Source of the DNA: Mycolicibacterium malmesburyense
Lineage (GTDB): Bacteria; Actinomycetota; Actinomycetes; Mycobacteriales; Mycobacteriaceae
Length of the DNA stretch: 7,062 nucleotides
Assembly: GCF_001050015.1 (NCBI RefSeq)
Contig: NZ_CVTB01000019.1
Location: 1 to 7,062, forward strand
Reading direction: 5' to 3'
Position numbers and translations under genes: made by a program. Below, in pieces: positions 1 to 7,062 of the stretch. The notes below the pieces were generated by a model. It had not been told where the DNA came from and made no database searches. It was given only the letters and a program-made list of their open reading frames with translations. Numbering within the stretch: the first letter of the stretch is position 1; each line of letters begins with the position of its first letter.

Positions 1-994
1 ACCACCCATCCAACACAAACAACGCAGCACCCGGCACCGGCGACCCAATCGGCGGAACCCCCGAACCCGGAGCCAACGGGGCGCTGATAGCCACACACAT
101 CGTGGTCTCGGTGGGGCCATAGGCGTTGACCATCACCCGCCCCGCCGCCCACCGATCCACCAACTCGGCCGGGCATGGTTCGGCGCCGATCACCAGCGCC
201 ATCGACTCCAAACCCTCCGGCGACAGCATCGCAACCGCCGACGGGGTCTGGGTCAACACGGTGACATGTTCGTCGACAAGCAACGCGTGAAAATCCTCCG
301 GTGAACGCGCCACCGCCTCCGGCACCACCACCACCCGACCGCCCCGCAGCAACGGGCCGAAGATCTCCCACACCGAGACGTCGAAGGCCAAGGTGTGACT
401 GTGCGCCCATACCCCCGGTGCCGGCAGGCCGGCATCGAGGCACCCCAACAACTGAGTCACACTCCGGTGAGTGACTGCCACCCCCTTCGGGAGACCGGTG
501 GTGCCCGACGTGTAGATCAAGTACGCGATATCGTCACCACTTGGAAGGGGCAGGGCCACTTCGGATTCACCGTGGATCCGGGGATCGTCGATATCGATGA
601 CGACCACGTCGCACCCGTCCAGCCGGTGGGCCAGCCCTGCAGCGGCAATCACCGCTACCGGCGCAGCATCATCCACAATGAAGCGCATACGGCCCGTCGG
701 CACCGACGGATCGAGCGACAGATAGGCGGCCCCGGTTTTGAGCACCGCCAGCATCGCTATGACGGCCCCGGGGGAACGCGCCAACAGCAATGCCACACAC
801 TTTCCCGGGCCCACATTCTCGTCGAGGAGCACACGCGCCAACCGGTCGGTGGCCTCATCAAGCTCGCGGTATGTCAACGACATACCTTCGCCCGTCACAG
901 CCACCGCAGACGGTGTCTCGGCTACCCGGGCGGCGAACAGCGCCGGAACCGAGATTGCAGAAGCTGCCGGCGCGGTCAACACCTTGCGGTTGCC
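1..994 (-). other. Adenylation domain A2, truncated by the window edge
   Basis: The N-terminal two-thirds of a second adenylation domain is visible. Motifs by residue: [12 protein letters not shown] (A2 core), [11 protein letters not shown] (1648-1658, A3), FDVSVWE (1691-1697, A4) and NAYGPTE (1777-1783, A5); it ends at residue 1818, before A6. Pocket residues by alignment to GrsA are Asp1692, Val1693, Trp1696, Thr1735, Val1755, Gly1757, Ala1778, Met1786 and Cys1787; the A10 lysine lies outside. Five of nine match the GrsA phenylalanine code (D, W, T, A and C), which hints at a bulky hydrophobic or aromatic residue but does not decide it. It differs from A1 at four pocket positions, so a different substrate is likely. 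Confidence 0.93.
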
Positions 995-3900
995 GATCTC
1001 ACTCAGGTGGACGTGCTCCGCCACGTCGAGAAGGTCGACCGACGACAACCGCCGCATCGGGTCGGCGGTCATGGTCTCCAACACCCGCGCCAACCGCTTG
1101 ACCAACGCCTCGATGCTGACCGCATCGAAGACATCGGTGCGATACTCCACCGCACCACCGATACCCGCAGACTCGCCGGCCTCGGTGAAGCGCTCACCTA
1201 GCGAAAGCGTCAAATCCATTCGGGCAGAACGGGTATTCACCTGCACTGGGATGATCTCGACATCACCCAAGGACCCCGCTACAGCCGGTGGCGCAAAATT
1301 CTGCCAGGCGAGTACCACCTGAACCAAAGGTTGATGGTTAAGTGAACGAGTCGGGTTGAGCCGTTCCACAAGCACTTCGAAGGGCACATCTTGATGCTCG
1401 TAAGCGGCCAGGCTGCGGTGGCGCACCTGCGCCAATAGCTCAGCGACCGTAGGGTTGCCAGTCAAATCGGCCCGAAGCACCAAGGTGTTGACGAAGAATC
1501 CGATCAACCTGTCGAGCGCGGGATCACGTCGACCTGCTATCGGAAAGCCAACTGCCACGTCGGGGTTTCCTGTGAGCTGCGAAAGCAGCACTGCCACAGC
1601 GGCTTGAACAACCATGAAACTTGTCGCATTGTTCTCACGGGCCATTCGGGCCACCCGCTGCTGCAGCTGCACTGGCCAGTCGACCGAGAGGGTGGCGCCG
1701 CGCTGATCGGCATCGGGTGGATAAGGCCGATCAGTGGGCAGCTGCAGCCGCTCGGGCATCCCGGCCAGAGCATGCTCCCAATACGCGAGCTGTGCGGCGA
1801 TGGCACTGTCACCATCCGACAGCTCCCCCAGTTGAGCGCGCTGCCATAGCGTGTAATCGACATACTGCACCGGCAATGGCGCCCAATTGGGAGCCCGTCC
1901 CGCACAACGGCCGACATAGGCTTCCGCCAGATCCGCCATCAACGGCGTGACCGACCAACCGTCCGCGGCAATGTGATGCACCACTGCCACCAGCACGTGC
2001 TCCTCGTCGGCGACTCGGAAAAGCGTCGCGCGCAGGGGCACTTCAGATGCCAGATCGAAGGTATGCCGCGCTGTCGCGTCTATTTCTTCTTGGAGTCGTA
2101 AAGAAGACCAGGCGCTGATGTCGACAACATCCCAGCCGAAGTCCGCACGTTCAGGCGGCAACACAAGCTGCTGCGGAATCCCCTCGGGCGCAACGAACAA
2201 TGTCCGCAGACTCTCATGGCGGCCGACCACATCGGCCAGTGCCGAGTGCAACGCCTCGACGTTGAGACCGCCACGCAGGCGCAGCGCGGTCGCCATGTTG
2301 TACACCGGCGACGGCCCCTGCAGCTGGTCGATAAACCACAACCGCTGCTGTGCATATGACAAGGGCACCACCGCTGGACGCTCCACAGCTGTCAACGGCA
2401 GCAGCCGGCGCGAGCCAACACCGATGCGCGGCGCCAACTGTGCAACGGTGGGTGCCTCGAATACGGTACGCACCGAAAGGTCGGCGTTCAGTGCGGTGTT
2501 GATCACCGCGGTCAGTCGCATCGACGAGATACTGTCGCCGCCTAGATCGAAGAACGAATCGTCTACTCCGACGCGTTCGATCCCAAGGATTTTGGCGTAG
2601 ATGCCGGCAACGACTTCCTCTACTGCGTTGACTGGTGCGCGATATTCACCTGTCGTGTACTCGGGTGCCGGGAGGGCGCGCGTGTCGAGTTTCCCGTTGG
2701 CCGTCAAAGGCAGTGACGGTATAACCACCACCACCGCCGGGACCATGTAACTCGGGAGCCGCGCTCCCAATGCGGCGCGTATCTTGCTCGCGTCCGCCGC
2801 GCCGATCGTTGTCTCCGTGATATAGCCGACCAGACGCTTGTCACCGGGCCGGTCCTCGCGAGCAATCACCACCGCCTGATGCACGCCGTCCATCTCGGCG
2901 AGGGCGGCCTGCACCTCGCCGAGTTCGATGCGGTACCCGCGGATCTTGACCTGCTCGTCGGCGCGACCCAAATACTGAAGCTGCCCATCAGCGGCCCAGC
3001 GAACCAGATCCCCGGTCCGGTACATCCGCTCCCCGTAGCCCGCGAATGGGCATGACACGAATCGGGACCCCGTCAATGCGGGCCGGTGCATGTAGCCCAC
3101 CCCGACGCCGCGCCCTGCCACGTACAACTCACCGATCACCCCGGGCGGAACCTGCCGCAACCACCCGTCCAGCACGAACAACGCAGCGGTCGAAACCGGT
3201 GCACCGATCGGCACTGTCCTCAGTCCTGACGTCAGCGGCTCACTCATCGCCGCGTACACAGTGACCTCGGTGGGACCGTAGGCGTTGATCACCACATGTC
3301 CGGGCGCCCAACGATCCACCACATCGGCCGAGCAGGGTTCACCGCCGAGCAGTAGAGCGGTTGACTCCAAGCCCTCTGGCGACAGCATTCCAACCGCTGA
3401 AGGCGTCTGGGTCAGCACGTTGACCCGTTCGCCAACCAGCACCTCGCGAAAGTCTCTGGGCGAAGCGGTCACCGACTCGGGCACGACCACCAGCCGACCA
3501 CCACTGAGCAGCGTGGCCCAGATCTCCCACACCGAGAAGTCGAAGGCATACGAATGGCATTGTGTCCACACCTGTTCTGCTGGTAGGTGAGTTGGCATCG
3601 AATCCACCAGGTGGGCCAGATTGTGCTGGGTGATGGCCACCCCTTTGGGCGCCCCGGTGGTGCCCGACGTGTAAATGAGGTAGGCGATGTCATCAGGGCT
3701 TGGCGGCGGCAACGCCGACTCCGGGTACGTGCCGATTCGGGGGTCGTCCAAGTCGAGCACCACCACACCGAATCCCTCAAGCCGCGAGGCCAATTCAGCT
3801 GTCGAGATAACGGCTGTGGGTACGGCATCGGCGAACATGAACCCGATCCGTGCCGCGGGGAGCGCTGGGTCGATGGCCAGATATGCGGCACCGACCTTGA

Positions 3901-5455
3901 GCACCGCCAGCATCGCGGTGACCGCCTCCGCCGAACGCTCCAGAAACAGCGCAACACAATGTCCGCTACGCACTGAATGGTCGGATAACAAGTGCGCCAC
4001 CCGATTTGCGGCTACATCGACGTCGCGGTAGGTCCACGAGCGTCCTTTACACACCAGTGCAACCGCATCAGGTGTCTGGGCGACTCGCGCAGCGAACGAC
4101 GCCGGGATGGAGACCGCCGTCGCCTGCCGCGTCAAAATCTCTCGGTTTCCGAGCTCGTAAAGGCGGTCGTGCTCGGCTTCTGCGAGCAAGTCCATCGACG
4201 AGAATCGCCGAGCTGGATCGGCCGTCATCGCAACAAGCACCCGCGTCAACCGCGCCATCAACGTCTTTATGTCCGCGGAATCGAAGACCTCACTGTCGAA
4301 TTCGACGCGCAAACCCATCTCGCGTCCCGGCTGGGCTTGCACAGTGAGCGGATAGTGATTGTATTCGCGACTGGTCAGCCCGGCGACGGCCAGATCGTTG
4401 TCGCCCGACAACGCGGCGGTGTCGACGGGGTAATTTTCGTAGACGAAGAGGGTGTCGAAAAGACGCTGGTGGCCGGTGATGCGATGGATCTCGCTGAGTG
4501 CCAAATGCTGGTGTTCGAGCAAGTCGTTCTGGGCGCCGTGCAGCTGGTACAACAAGTCGGCGGTGTTGGTTGCGGCCGTGATGCGTACCCGTACCGGCAC
4601 CGTGTTGATCAACAGTCCCACCATCGTTTCGGCGCCGACCACATCAGCGGGTCTGGCGGAGACGACAGCTCCGAACGCGACATCATGCTGGCCGGTCAGC
4701 GACACCAGCACTTGCGCGAAAGCGGCCTGTAGGACGATGTTGACGGTGGTGTGGTGTGAGCGTGCCAAGTCGCCAAGCGCCCGCGTGGTCTCTTCCGGGA
4801 TGAGGAATGACTCGGCACCTCGCGGCCCGAGACCCAGCCGGTCTGACGAACCCACCAATGTCGGTACATCGAAATCTGCCAGCGCCTCGCGCCACGCCTT
4901 CTGCGCCGCGGCGCGATCCCGACTGCCTAGCCAAGTGACGAAGCTGCGATATGGTGCGGCTGCGGGCAGCCGGTGGCCGTAATAGCTGGCGAAGATCTCG
5001 CGGAGAAGGACCGGCATCGACCAGCCGTCCACCACAATGTGATGACTCGTCAGCACGAAGCGATACGCATTCGGTGCGATGCGCACCAACGCTGCCCGGA
5101 AGACCGGTCCGCCGGCAAGATCGCTGACCGCGGCGCGTTCCTCGGCACACAATTGTTGCATCCGCTCATCGACCACCACGTCGGGTGGCAATTCGTGGTA
5201 TCGCCACTCCGTCGAGGGATCGGCCGGGATGATTTGCACTGGCTCGTCGAACTCCCCGTGGAAGTGCGCGGCCAAATGGGGATGACGGTTGAGCACCACG
5301 TCGACCGCGTCACGTACACGATCCGGGTCGAGCGGACCTGTCACGGAAATGTCGAGTTGCACCGCGTAGACATCATCGGCGGCGTTCGCGGTGCTGGCAT
5401 GAAAAAGCAACCCCTGTTGAAGGGGCGTGAGCGGCAAGACGTCAGCGATCCGCAT
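1..5455 (-). CDS. NRPS, N-terminal part (C-A-T-C-A...), 3' end outside window
   Basis: This is a large NRPS gene of which 1818 codons are visible, continuous in one frame from the ATG to the window edge with no stop or frameshift found. The start is fixed by an upstream in-frame stop at 5491-5489, no alternative start codon between, and an AGAGGA ribosome site. Domains by approximate residue: C1 1-435 (HHIVVDG at 138-144), A1 436-930, T1 939-1011 (Ser975), C2 1028-1487 (HHIAADG at 1160-1166), A2 from 1488, cut at 1818 after motif A5. It would extend a peptide received from the upstream E-ending synthetase by one L residue chosen by A1 and then one chosen by A2. It overlaps the upstream gene by 14 bp, so the two are almost surely co-transcribed and translationally coupled. 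No E follows T1, which argues against the glycopeptidolipid Mps2 layout. The product is unidentified. Confidence 0.96.
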   Translation of the reverse strand, partial: MRIADVLPLTPLQQGLLFHASTANAADDVYAVQLDISVTGPLDPDRVRDAVDVVLNRHPHLAAHFHGEFDEPVQIIPADPSTEWRYHELPPDVVVDERMQQLCAEERAAVSDLAGGPVFRAALVRIAPNAYRFVLTSHHIVVDGWSMPVLLREIFASYYGHRLPAAAPYRSFVTWLGSRDRAAAQKAWREALADFDVPTLVGSSDRLGLGPRGAESFLIPEETTRALGDLARSHHTTVNIVLQAAFAQVLVSLTGQHDVAFGAVVSARPADVVGAETMVGLLINTVPVRVRITAATNTADLLYQLHGAQNDLLEHQHLALSEIHRITGHQRLFDTLFVYENYPVDTAALSGDNDLAVAGLTSREYNHYPLTVQAQPGREMGLRVEFDSEVFDSADIKTLMARLTRVLVAMTADPARRFSSMDLLAEAEHDRLYELGNREILTRQATAVSIPASFAARVAQTPDAVALVCKGRSWTYRDVDVAANRVAHLLSDHSVRSGHCVALFLERSAEAVTAMLAVLKVGAAYLAIDPALPAARIGFMFADAVPTAVISTAELASRLEGFGVVVLDLDDPRIGTYPESALPPPSPDDIAYLIYTSGTTGAPKGVAITQHNLAHLVDSMPTHLPAEQVWTQCHSYAFDFSVWEIWATLLSGGRLVVVPESVTASPRDFREVLVGERVNVLTQTPSAVGMLSPEGLESTALLLGGEPCSADVVDRWAPGHVVINAYGPTEVTVYAAMSEPLTSGLRTVPIGAPVSTAALFVLDGWLRQVPPGVIGELYVAGRGVGVGYMHRPALTGSRFVSCPFAGYGERMYRTGDLVRWAADGQLQYLGRADEQVKIRGYRIELGEVQAALAEMDGVHQAVVIAREDRPGDKRLVGYITETTIGAADASKIRAALGARLPSYMVPAVVVVIPSLPLTANGKLDTRALPAPEYTTGEYRAPVNAVEEVVAGIYAKILGIERVGVDDSFFDLGGDSISSMRLTAVINTALNADLSVRTVFEAPTVAQLAPRIGVGSRRLLPLTAVERPAVVPLSYAQQRLWFIDQLQGPSPVYNMATALRLRGGLNVEALHSALADVVGRHESLRTLFVAPEGIPQQLVLPPERADFGWDVVDISAWSSLRLQEEIDATARHTFDLASEVPLRATLFRVADEEHVLVAVVHHIAADGWSVTPLMADLAEAYVGRCAGRAPNWAPLPVQYVDYTLWQRAQLGELSDGDSAIAAQLAYWEHALAGMPERLQLPTDRPYPPDADQRGATLSVDWPVQLQQRVARMARENNATSFMVVQAAVAVLLSQLTGNPDVAVGFPIAGRRDPALDRLIGFFVNTLVLRADLTGNPTVAELLAQVRHRSLAAYEHQDVPFEVLVERLNPTRSLNHQPLVQVVLAWQNFAPPAVAGSLGDVEIIPVQVNTRSARMDLTLSLGERFTEAGESAGIGGAVEYRTDVFDAVSIEALVKRLARVLETMTADPMRRLSSVDLLDVAEHVHLSEIGNRKVLTAPAASAISVPALFAARVAETPSAVAVTGEGMSLTYRELDEATDRLARVLLDENVGPGKCVALLLARSPGAVIAMLAVLKTGAAYLSLDPSVPTGRMRFIVDDAAPVAVIAAAGLAHRLDGCDVVVIDIDDPRIHGESEVALPLPSGDDIAYLIYTSGTTGLPKGVAVTHRSVTQLLGCLDAGLPAPGVWAHSHTLAFDVSVWEIFGPLLRGGRVVVVPEAVARSPEDFHALLVDEHVTVLTQTPSAVAMLSPEGLESMALVIGAEPCPAELVDRWAAGRVMVNAYGPTETTMCVAISAPLAPGSGVPPIGSPVPGAALFVLDGW
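2..937 (-). repeat. Module homology block, copy in A2 (partner 3161-4096)
   Basis: This coding segment aligns with 3161-4096 at a constant offset of 3159 bp (1053 residues). The offset is identical at five landmarks checked (start of the A domain, A3, A4, pocket Thr, A5), so there appear to be no net indels. Identity is patchy: for example 495-514 is identical to 3654-3673 over 20 bases and 361-378 to 3520-3537 over 18. It reflects related modules, not a mobile repeat. Confidence 0.8.
995..2374 (-). other. Condensation domain C2, LCL-type
   Basis: C2 joins the peptide on T1 to the amino acid chosen by A2. It opens with [15 protein letters not shown] and then [11 protein letters not shown], the wording of LCL domains that accept an L donor, in keeping with the absence of E after T1. 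Other motifs are RHESLRTLF (C2), [11 protein letters not shown] (His1160, His1161, Asp1165), [22 protein letters not shown] (C5) and [15 protein letters not shown] (C6). The catalytic core is intact. A short AT-rich patch of rare codons sits between the RHESLR and HHIAADG motifs. Confidence 0.93.
2423..2641 (-). other. Thiolation (peptidyl carrier) domain T1
   Basis: T1 carries the A1 amino acid on phosphopantetheine attached to Ser975 (codon at 2531-2533). The motif is [17 protein letters not shown], ending with [18 protein letters not shown]. The [11 protein letters not shown] stretch is nearly the same as in the carrier domain of the upstream protein. The GGDSI form often marks carriers followed by an E domain, but here a C domain follows after about 15 residues, so this is not evidence of epimerization. 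Confidence 0.95.
2666..4150 (-). other. Adenylation domain A1
   Basis: A1 activates an amino acid as its AMP ester and loads T1. Motifs seen by residue: [12 protein letters not shown] (A2 core), [12 protein letters not shown] (594-605, A3), FDFSVWE (638-644, A4), NAYGPTE (724-730, A5), [14 protein letters not shown] (A6), YRTGDL (A7, Asp816), [18 protein letters not shown] (A8, to about 847), LPSYMVP (A9) and NGKLD (A10, Lys922). Aligning to GrsA, the pocket residues are Asp639, Phe640, Trp643, Thr682, Leu702, Gly704, Ala725, Val733, Tyr734, Lys922. Six of ten match the published threonine code DFWNIGMVHK, which is too weak to call. Asp639 and Lys922 mean an ordinary alpha-amino acid. All core motifs are intact. 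Confidence 0.95.
3161..4096 (-). repeat. Module homology block, copy in A1 (partner 2-937)
   Basis: This is the A1 partner of the block at 2-937. It covers the A domain from its FAARVA start to just after A5 and stays in register throughout. The period of 3159 bp equals one C-A-T module. Confidence 0.8.
4151..5455 (-). other. Condensation domain C1, DCL-type, with N-terminal docking segment
   Basis: C1 forms the peptide bond between the D-ended peptide from the upstream synthetase and the amino acid on T1. The protein starts directly with [20 protein letters not shown], the known head of COM-acceptor C domains that follow an E-ending partner. Further motifs are RHPHL (57-61), [10 protein letters not shown] (His138, His139, Asp143), YRSFVTWL (169-176), [13 protein letters not shown] (278-290) and [12 protein letters not shown] (332-343). 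The HHxxxDG core is intact. The [11 protein letters not shown] start and LLINTVPVR wording favour the DCL subtype; this is a judgement from memory of the family, not a tree. Confidence 0.92.
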
Positions 5456-7062
5456 ATTTCCTCTGGAGCTCGTCGATCTGACTCTGGCTCAACGACACAG
5501 CGATATCGGAGGGCGTCAGCCCGCCACCACCGCCCTGCACATGCGCGCAGATCCCCTTCAGGGCGTCGAACCACAACTGGCTGAGCCGACTGATCTCTTC
5601 GCGACCGATGGCCGACGGCGCCCATGTCCAGTTGGCGTGCAGCTGCGGACCGGTGTCGCTCTCCACGGTGGCGGCGTTGAGCTCCACTGTGTGCGCCAAC
5701 GGCATCGGCACGGCTGCAGCAACGGGGGCGACAGCCGACAAGCCGTCAGGATCTACCCGCCAGAAATCGTCGGATGCTACCTGCGCGGCCGGACCCAGCC
5801 GCCCGAGGTAGTTGAATCCGATCGGCGGCGGTTCTGTTTCTGGCAGGTCCGCCTCGGGGTTCAGATAGCGCAGCAGACCATAGGTCAGGGGCTCTGGAAG
5901 AGCCCGCAACTGTTCCTTCGCCTTCTTGATCGCAGTTCCAAGCGCCGGCCCTCCCGCTGTCACCTGCGCCCAACGCAGTTTGCCTGTTGTGATCGACACC
6001 GGGTATTTGGTGGTGAACCATCCAACTGTGCGAGACAAATGGACGTCGCCTGCCAATTCTTCCACTCGGCCGTGGCCTTCTACATCGATGCCGATCGGCG
6101 TCGTGCCGTTGTTCACGAACTCCGACCACGCCATCGCGAAGGCGATCAACAAGATCTCGTGAACGCCTGCATGGAATGCCGCGGGCGCTTCGACTAACAG
6201 CAACCGCGACGTCTGGACATCCAGCGACGCCGACAACTGTCCCGCATTGGCGTACGTATCAATTTGTGGCTGGACCGGCGGCAGCACTGCTGCGACCCCC
6301 GCAACCTGCTTCCAGGCGTCGGTCTGCTCTACGACTGTTTCGGCATGCGCATGTTCTGCCAGGAGCGACGCGTACCGGGCGAACGAGGTTCCGGTCGCCG
6401 GCAGAGCCACTGGCTGCCCGGAACGCAATTGGGCCCAGGCAATGTTGATGTCCTCCAGGAGGATTCGCCATGACACCCCGTCGATCGCGAGGTGATGGAT
6501 GATGAGGACCAGCTGACTCGAAGAGGTCACCCACAGCGCGCTGAGCATCACGCCCGCCATCGGGTCCAACCGCGAGCGTGCGGCCACTATCGTTTCATCG
6601 GAAACGAGCTCTACCGCGTGCAGGCATTCGTGAGCATCCACCGAGCCGGCTTCGGGAACCCGCAGAGACCAGCCCCCTACGCCGTCGTCGACGCGCAACC
6701 GCAACATGGGGTGCCGATCCAGCAGGGCCTGCAGCACTACAGCCACGTCGCCAGCGGTCACTCCAGCCGGCGCCGACACCACCATTGTCTGGTTGAACTC
6801 ATCGATCGATCCGTCCACGCTGGCGAGCCAGCGCATGATCGGTGTCGCGATCACCGGCCCGTCACCCTCGTCGTCGGCAGCCGCGATATCGGCCATCACC
6901 GCCACTTGGGCGAGCCGAGCGACGGTCTGCTCGACGAAGATATCTCGCGGCCGACAATGCAAGCCGACTGCGCGGGCCTGGGACACCACCTGCATGGAGA
7001 GGATGCTGTCGCCGCCGAGGTCGAAGAAGGAGTCGTCGATGCTGACACGTTCGACATTGAGT
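5442..7062 (-). CDS. NRPS, C-terminal part (T-E-docking tail), 5' end outside window
   Basis: This is the 3' end of a large NRPS gene; 539 residues and the TGA stop (5444-5442) are visible, and the frame is open to the window edge. The first ATG in the window (6995) lies inside the carrier domain and is not the real start. Domain order is a partial T domain (LGGDSI with the phosphopantetheine serine near 7005-7007), a full E domain of about 440 residues, a Gly-rich linker (five glycines), and a short charged tail. The protein is cytoplasmic and would hold a peptidyl thioester, racemize its last residue, and donate the D form to the next synthetase, encoded just downstream with a 14-bp overlap. 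The E domain shows all the usual motifs, so it looks active. The module's adenylation domain is outside the window, so its substrate is unknown. Genus-level assignment to Mycobacterium is inference. Confidence 0.96.
   Translation of the reverse strand, partial: LNVERVSIDDSFFDLGGDSILSMQVVSQARAVGLHCRPRDIFVEQTVARLAQVAVMADIAAADDEGDGPVIATPIMRWLASVDGSIDEFNQTMVVSAPAGVTAGDVAVVLQALLDRHPMLRLRVDDGVGGWSLRVPEAGSVDAHECLHAVELVSDETIVAARSRLDPMAGVMLSALWVTSSSQLVLIIHHLAIDGVSWRILLEDINIAWAQLRSGQPVALPATGTSFARYASLLAEHAHAETVVEQTDAWKQVAGVAAVLPPVQPQIDTYANAGQLSASLDVQTSRLLLVEAPAAFHAGVHEILLIAFAMAWSEFVNNGTTPIGIDVEGHGRVEELAGDVHLSRTVGWFTTKYPVSITTGKLRWAQVTAGGPALGTAIKKAKEQLRALPEPLTYGLLRYLNPEADLPETEPPPIGFNYLGRLGPAAQVASDDFWRVDPDGLSAVAPVAAAVPMPLAHTVELNAATVESDTGPQLHANWTWAPSAIGREEISRLSQLWFDALKGICAHVQGGGGGLTPSDIAVSLSQSQIDELQRKYADR
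5445..5519 (-). other. C-terminal COM-type docking tail (donor)
   Basis: After the glycine linker the protein ends with LTPSDIAVS followed by [16 protein letters not shown], about 25 residues. A TPSD segment followed by a short amphipathic helix at the end of an E-ending NRPS is the known form of a COM donor, which binds the N-terminus of the next synthetase. The partner here would be the first residues of the protein starting at 5455. The role is inferred from position and wording; the contact residues are not established for this pair. Confidence 0.75.
5459..5464 (-). promoter_or_regulatory. Ribosome binding site for the downstream NRPS gene
   Basis: On the minus strand AGAGGA lies just before the ATG at 5455-5453, with four bases between AGAGG and the ATG, a somewhat short spacing. 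It lies within the last codons of the upstream gene. In the downstream frame there is a stop at 5491-5489, and between it and 5455 there is no other ATG, GTG or TTG, so this site and ATG define the start without ambiguity. Confidence 0.75.
5535..6860 (-). other. Epimerization (E) domain
   Basis: This condensation-superfamily domain converts the carrier-bound L-aminoacyl or peptidyl end into a D/L mixture. Visible motifs in order: TPIMRWLA at the start, [10 protein letters not shown] (His pair at 6492-6497), EGHGR (6066-6080), [12 protein letters not shown] (about 5997-6029), YGLLRYL (5862-5882) and FNYLGR (5799-5816). The second His of HHxxxDG and the Glu of EGHGR are the residues known to matter for catalysis in this family, and both are intact. 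The GWFT, NYLGR and EGHGR motifs separate it from a true condensation domain. I see no inactivating change. Confidence 0.95.
6903..7062 (-). other. Thiolation (peptidyl carrier) domain, partial
   Basis: This is the C-terminal two-thirds of a carrier domain. It shows [12 protein letters not shown], with the serine codon at 7005-7007 as the 4'-phosphopantetheine attachment site, then helix-like [10 protein letters not shown] and the closing [11 protein letters not shown]. The GGDSI form with Asp before Ser is the wording typical of carrier domains that feed an E domain, which is what follows here. The start of the domain is cut by the window edge. Confidence 0.93.

Noticed and set aside
395..1201. 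268-residue open frame on the plus strand
   Set aside because: It lies antisense to C2/A2. Its Arg- and His-rich, low-complexity protein has no recognisable motif; long antisense frames are expected opposite high-GC coding DNA.
3992..4732. 246-residue open frame on the plus strand
   Set aside because: It is antisense to the C1/A1 region, which carries intact NRPS motifs; no domain is visible in the plus-strand product.
4683..5150. 155-residue minus-strand frame inside C1
   Set aside because: It is an out-of-frame shadow of the C1 domain, whose main frame has the HHIVVDG and LLINTVPVR motifs.
1..5455. Possible frameshift or pseudogene, since several short minus-strand frames lie within this span
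   Set aside because: Hand translation from 5455 stays in one frame to the edge, and landmark codons throughout fall on the same phase; the short frames are in other phases.
5427..6197. 256-residue open frame on the plus strand across the gene junction
   Set aside because: It is antisense to the well-supported E domain and docking tail, and the Cys/Arg-rich product matches nothing I know.
1..7062. RNA genes, CRISPR arrays, insertion sequences, stand-alone promoters or terminators
   Set aside because: I saw no spaced short repeats, tRNA-like folds, inverted-repeat ends or T-tract hairpins; the whole window is covered by two coding regions.
1..7062. Assignment to mps1/mps2 or to mbt or nrp siderophore/lipopeptide genes
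   Set aside because: The T-E | C-A-T-C-A order does not fit what I know of Mps2, and the pocket codes give no support for a named gene, so no symbol is given.

Overview
The window lies entirely inside a non-ribosomal peptide synthetase (NRPS) operon read on the minus strand. High GC, almost no intergenic space, and family-typical wording such as MTADPxRR.SS.DLL at the ends of both condensation domains and TQTPSAV...SPEGLES in both adenylation domains suggest a Mycobacteriales actinomycete, most likely a Mycobacterium. The genus is inferred from sequence style only.

Layout in transcription order (high to low coordinates). (1) 7062-5442: the 3' end of an NRPS gene. It encodes part of a thiolation (T) domain, a complete epimerization (E) domain, and a short C-terminal tail with the look of a communication-mediating (COM) donor helix. 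(2) 5455-1: the 5' 1818 codons of a second NRPS gene, which overlaps the first by 14 bp and runs off the low-coordinate edge. Its domain order is C1-A1-T1-C2-A2 (A2 cut after motif A5). I translated it by hand from the ATG to the edge. It stays in one frame with no stop, although no single open frame is closed within the window.

How they work together: the first protein ends by epimerizing its carrier-bound peptidyl residue to the D form and passes it across a protein-protein junction to C1 of the second protein. C1 has the wording of a DCL-type condensation domain that accepts a D donor. A1 loads the next amino acid on T1. No E domain follows T1, and C2 looks LCL-type, so residue 1 of the second protein should stay L. 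A2 selects the following residue. The pocket residues read by alignment to GrsA are D-F-W-T-L-G-A-V-Y-K for A1 and D-V-W-T-V-G-A-M-C for A2. Neither gives me a firm substrate, so the product is not identified.

There are no RNA genes, mobile elements, CRISPR arrays, terminators or stand-alone promoters visible. Every base is covered by the two CDSs. The points most worth following up are the matched E-tail/C-head junction with translational overlap, the undetermined substrate codes, the gap-free 3159-bp-spaced homology between the two A domains, and a small AT-rich rare-codon patch inside C2.
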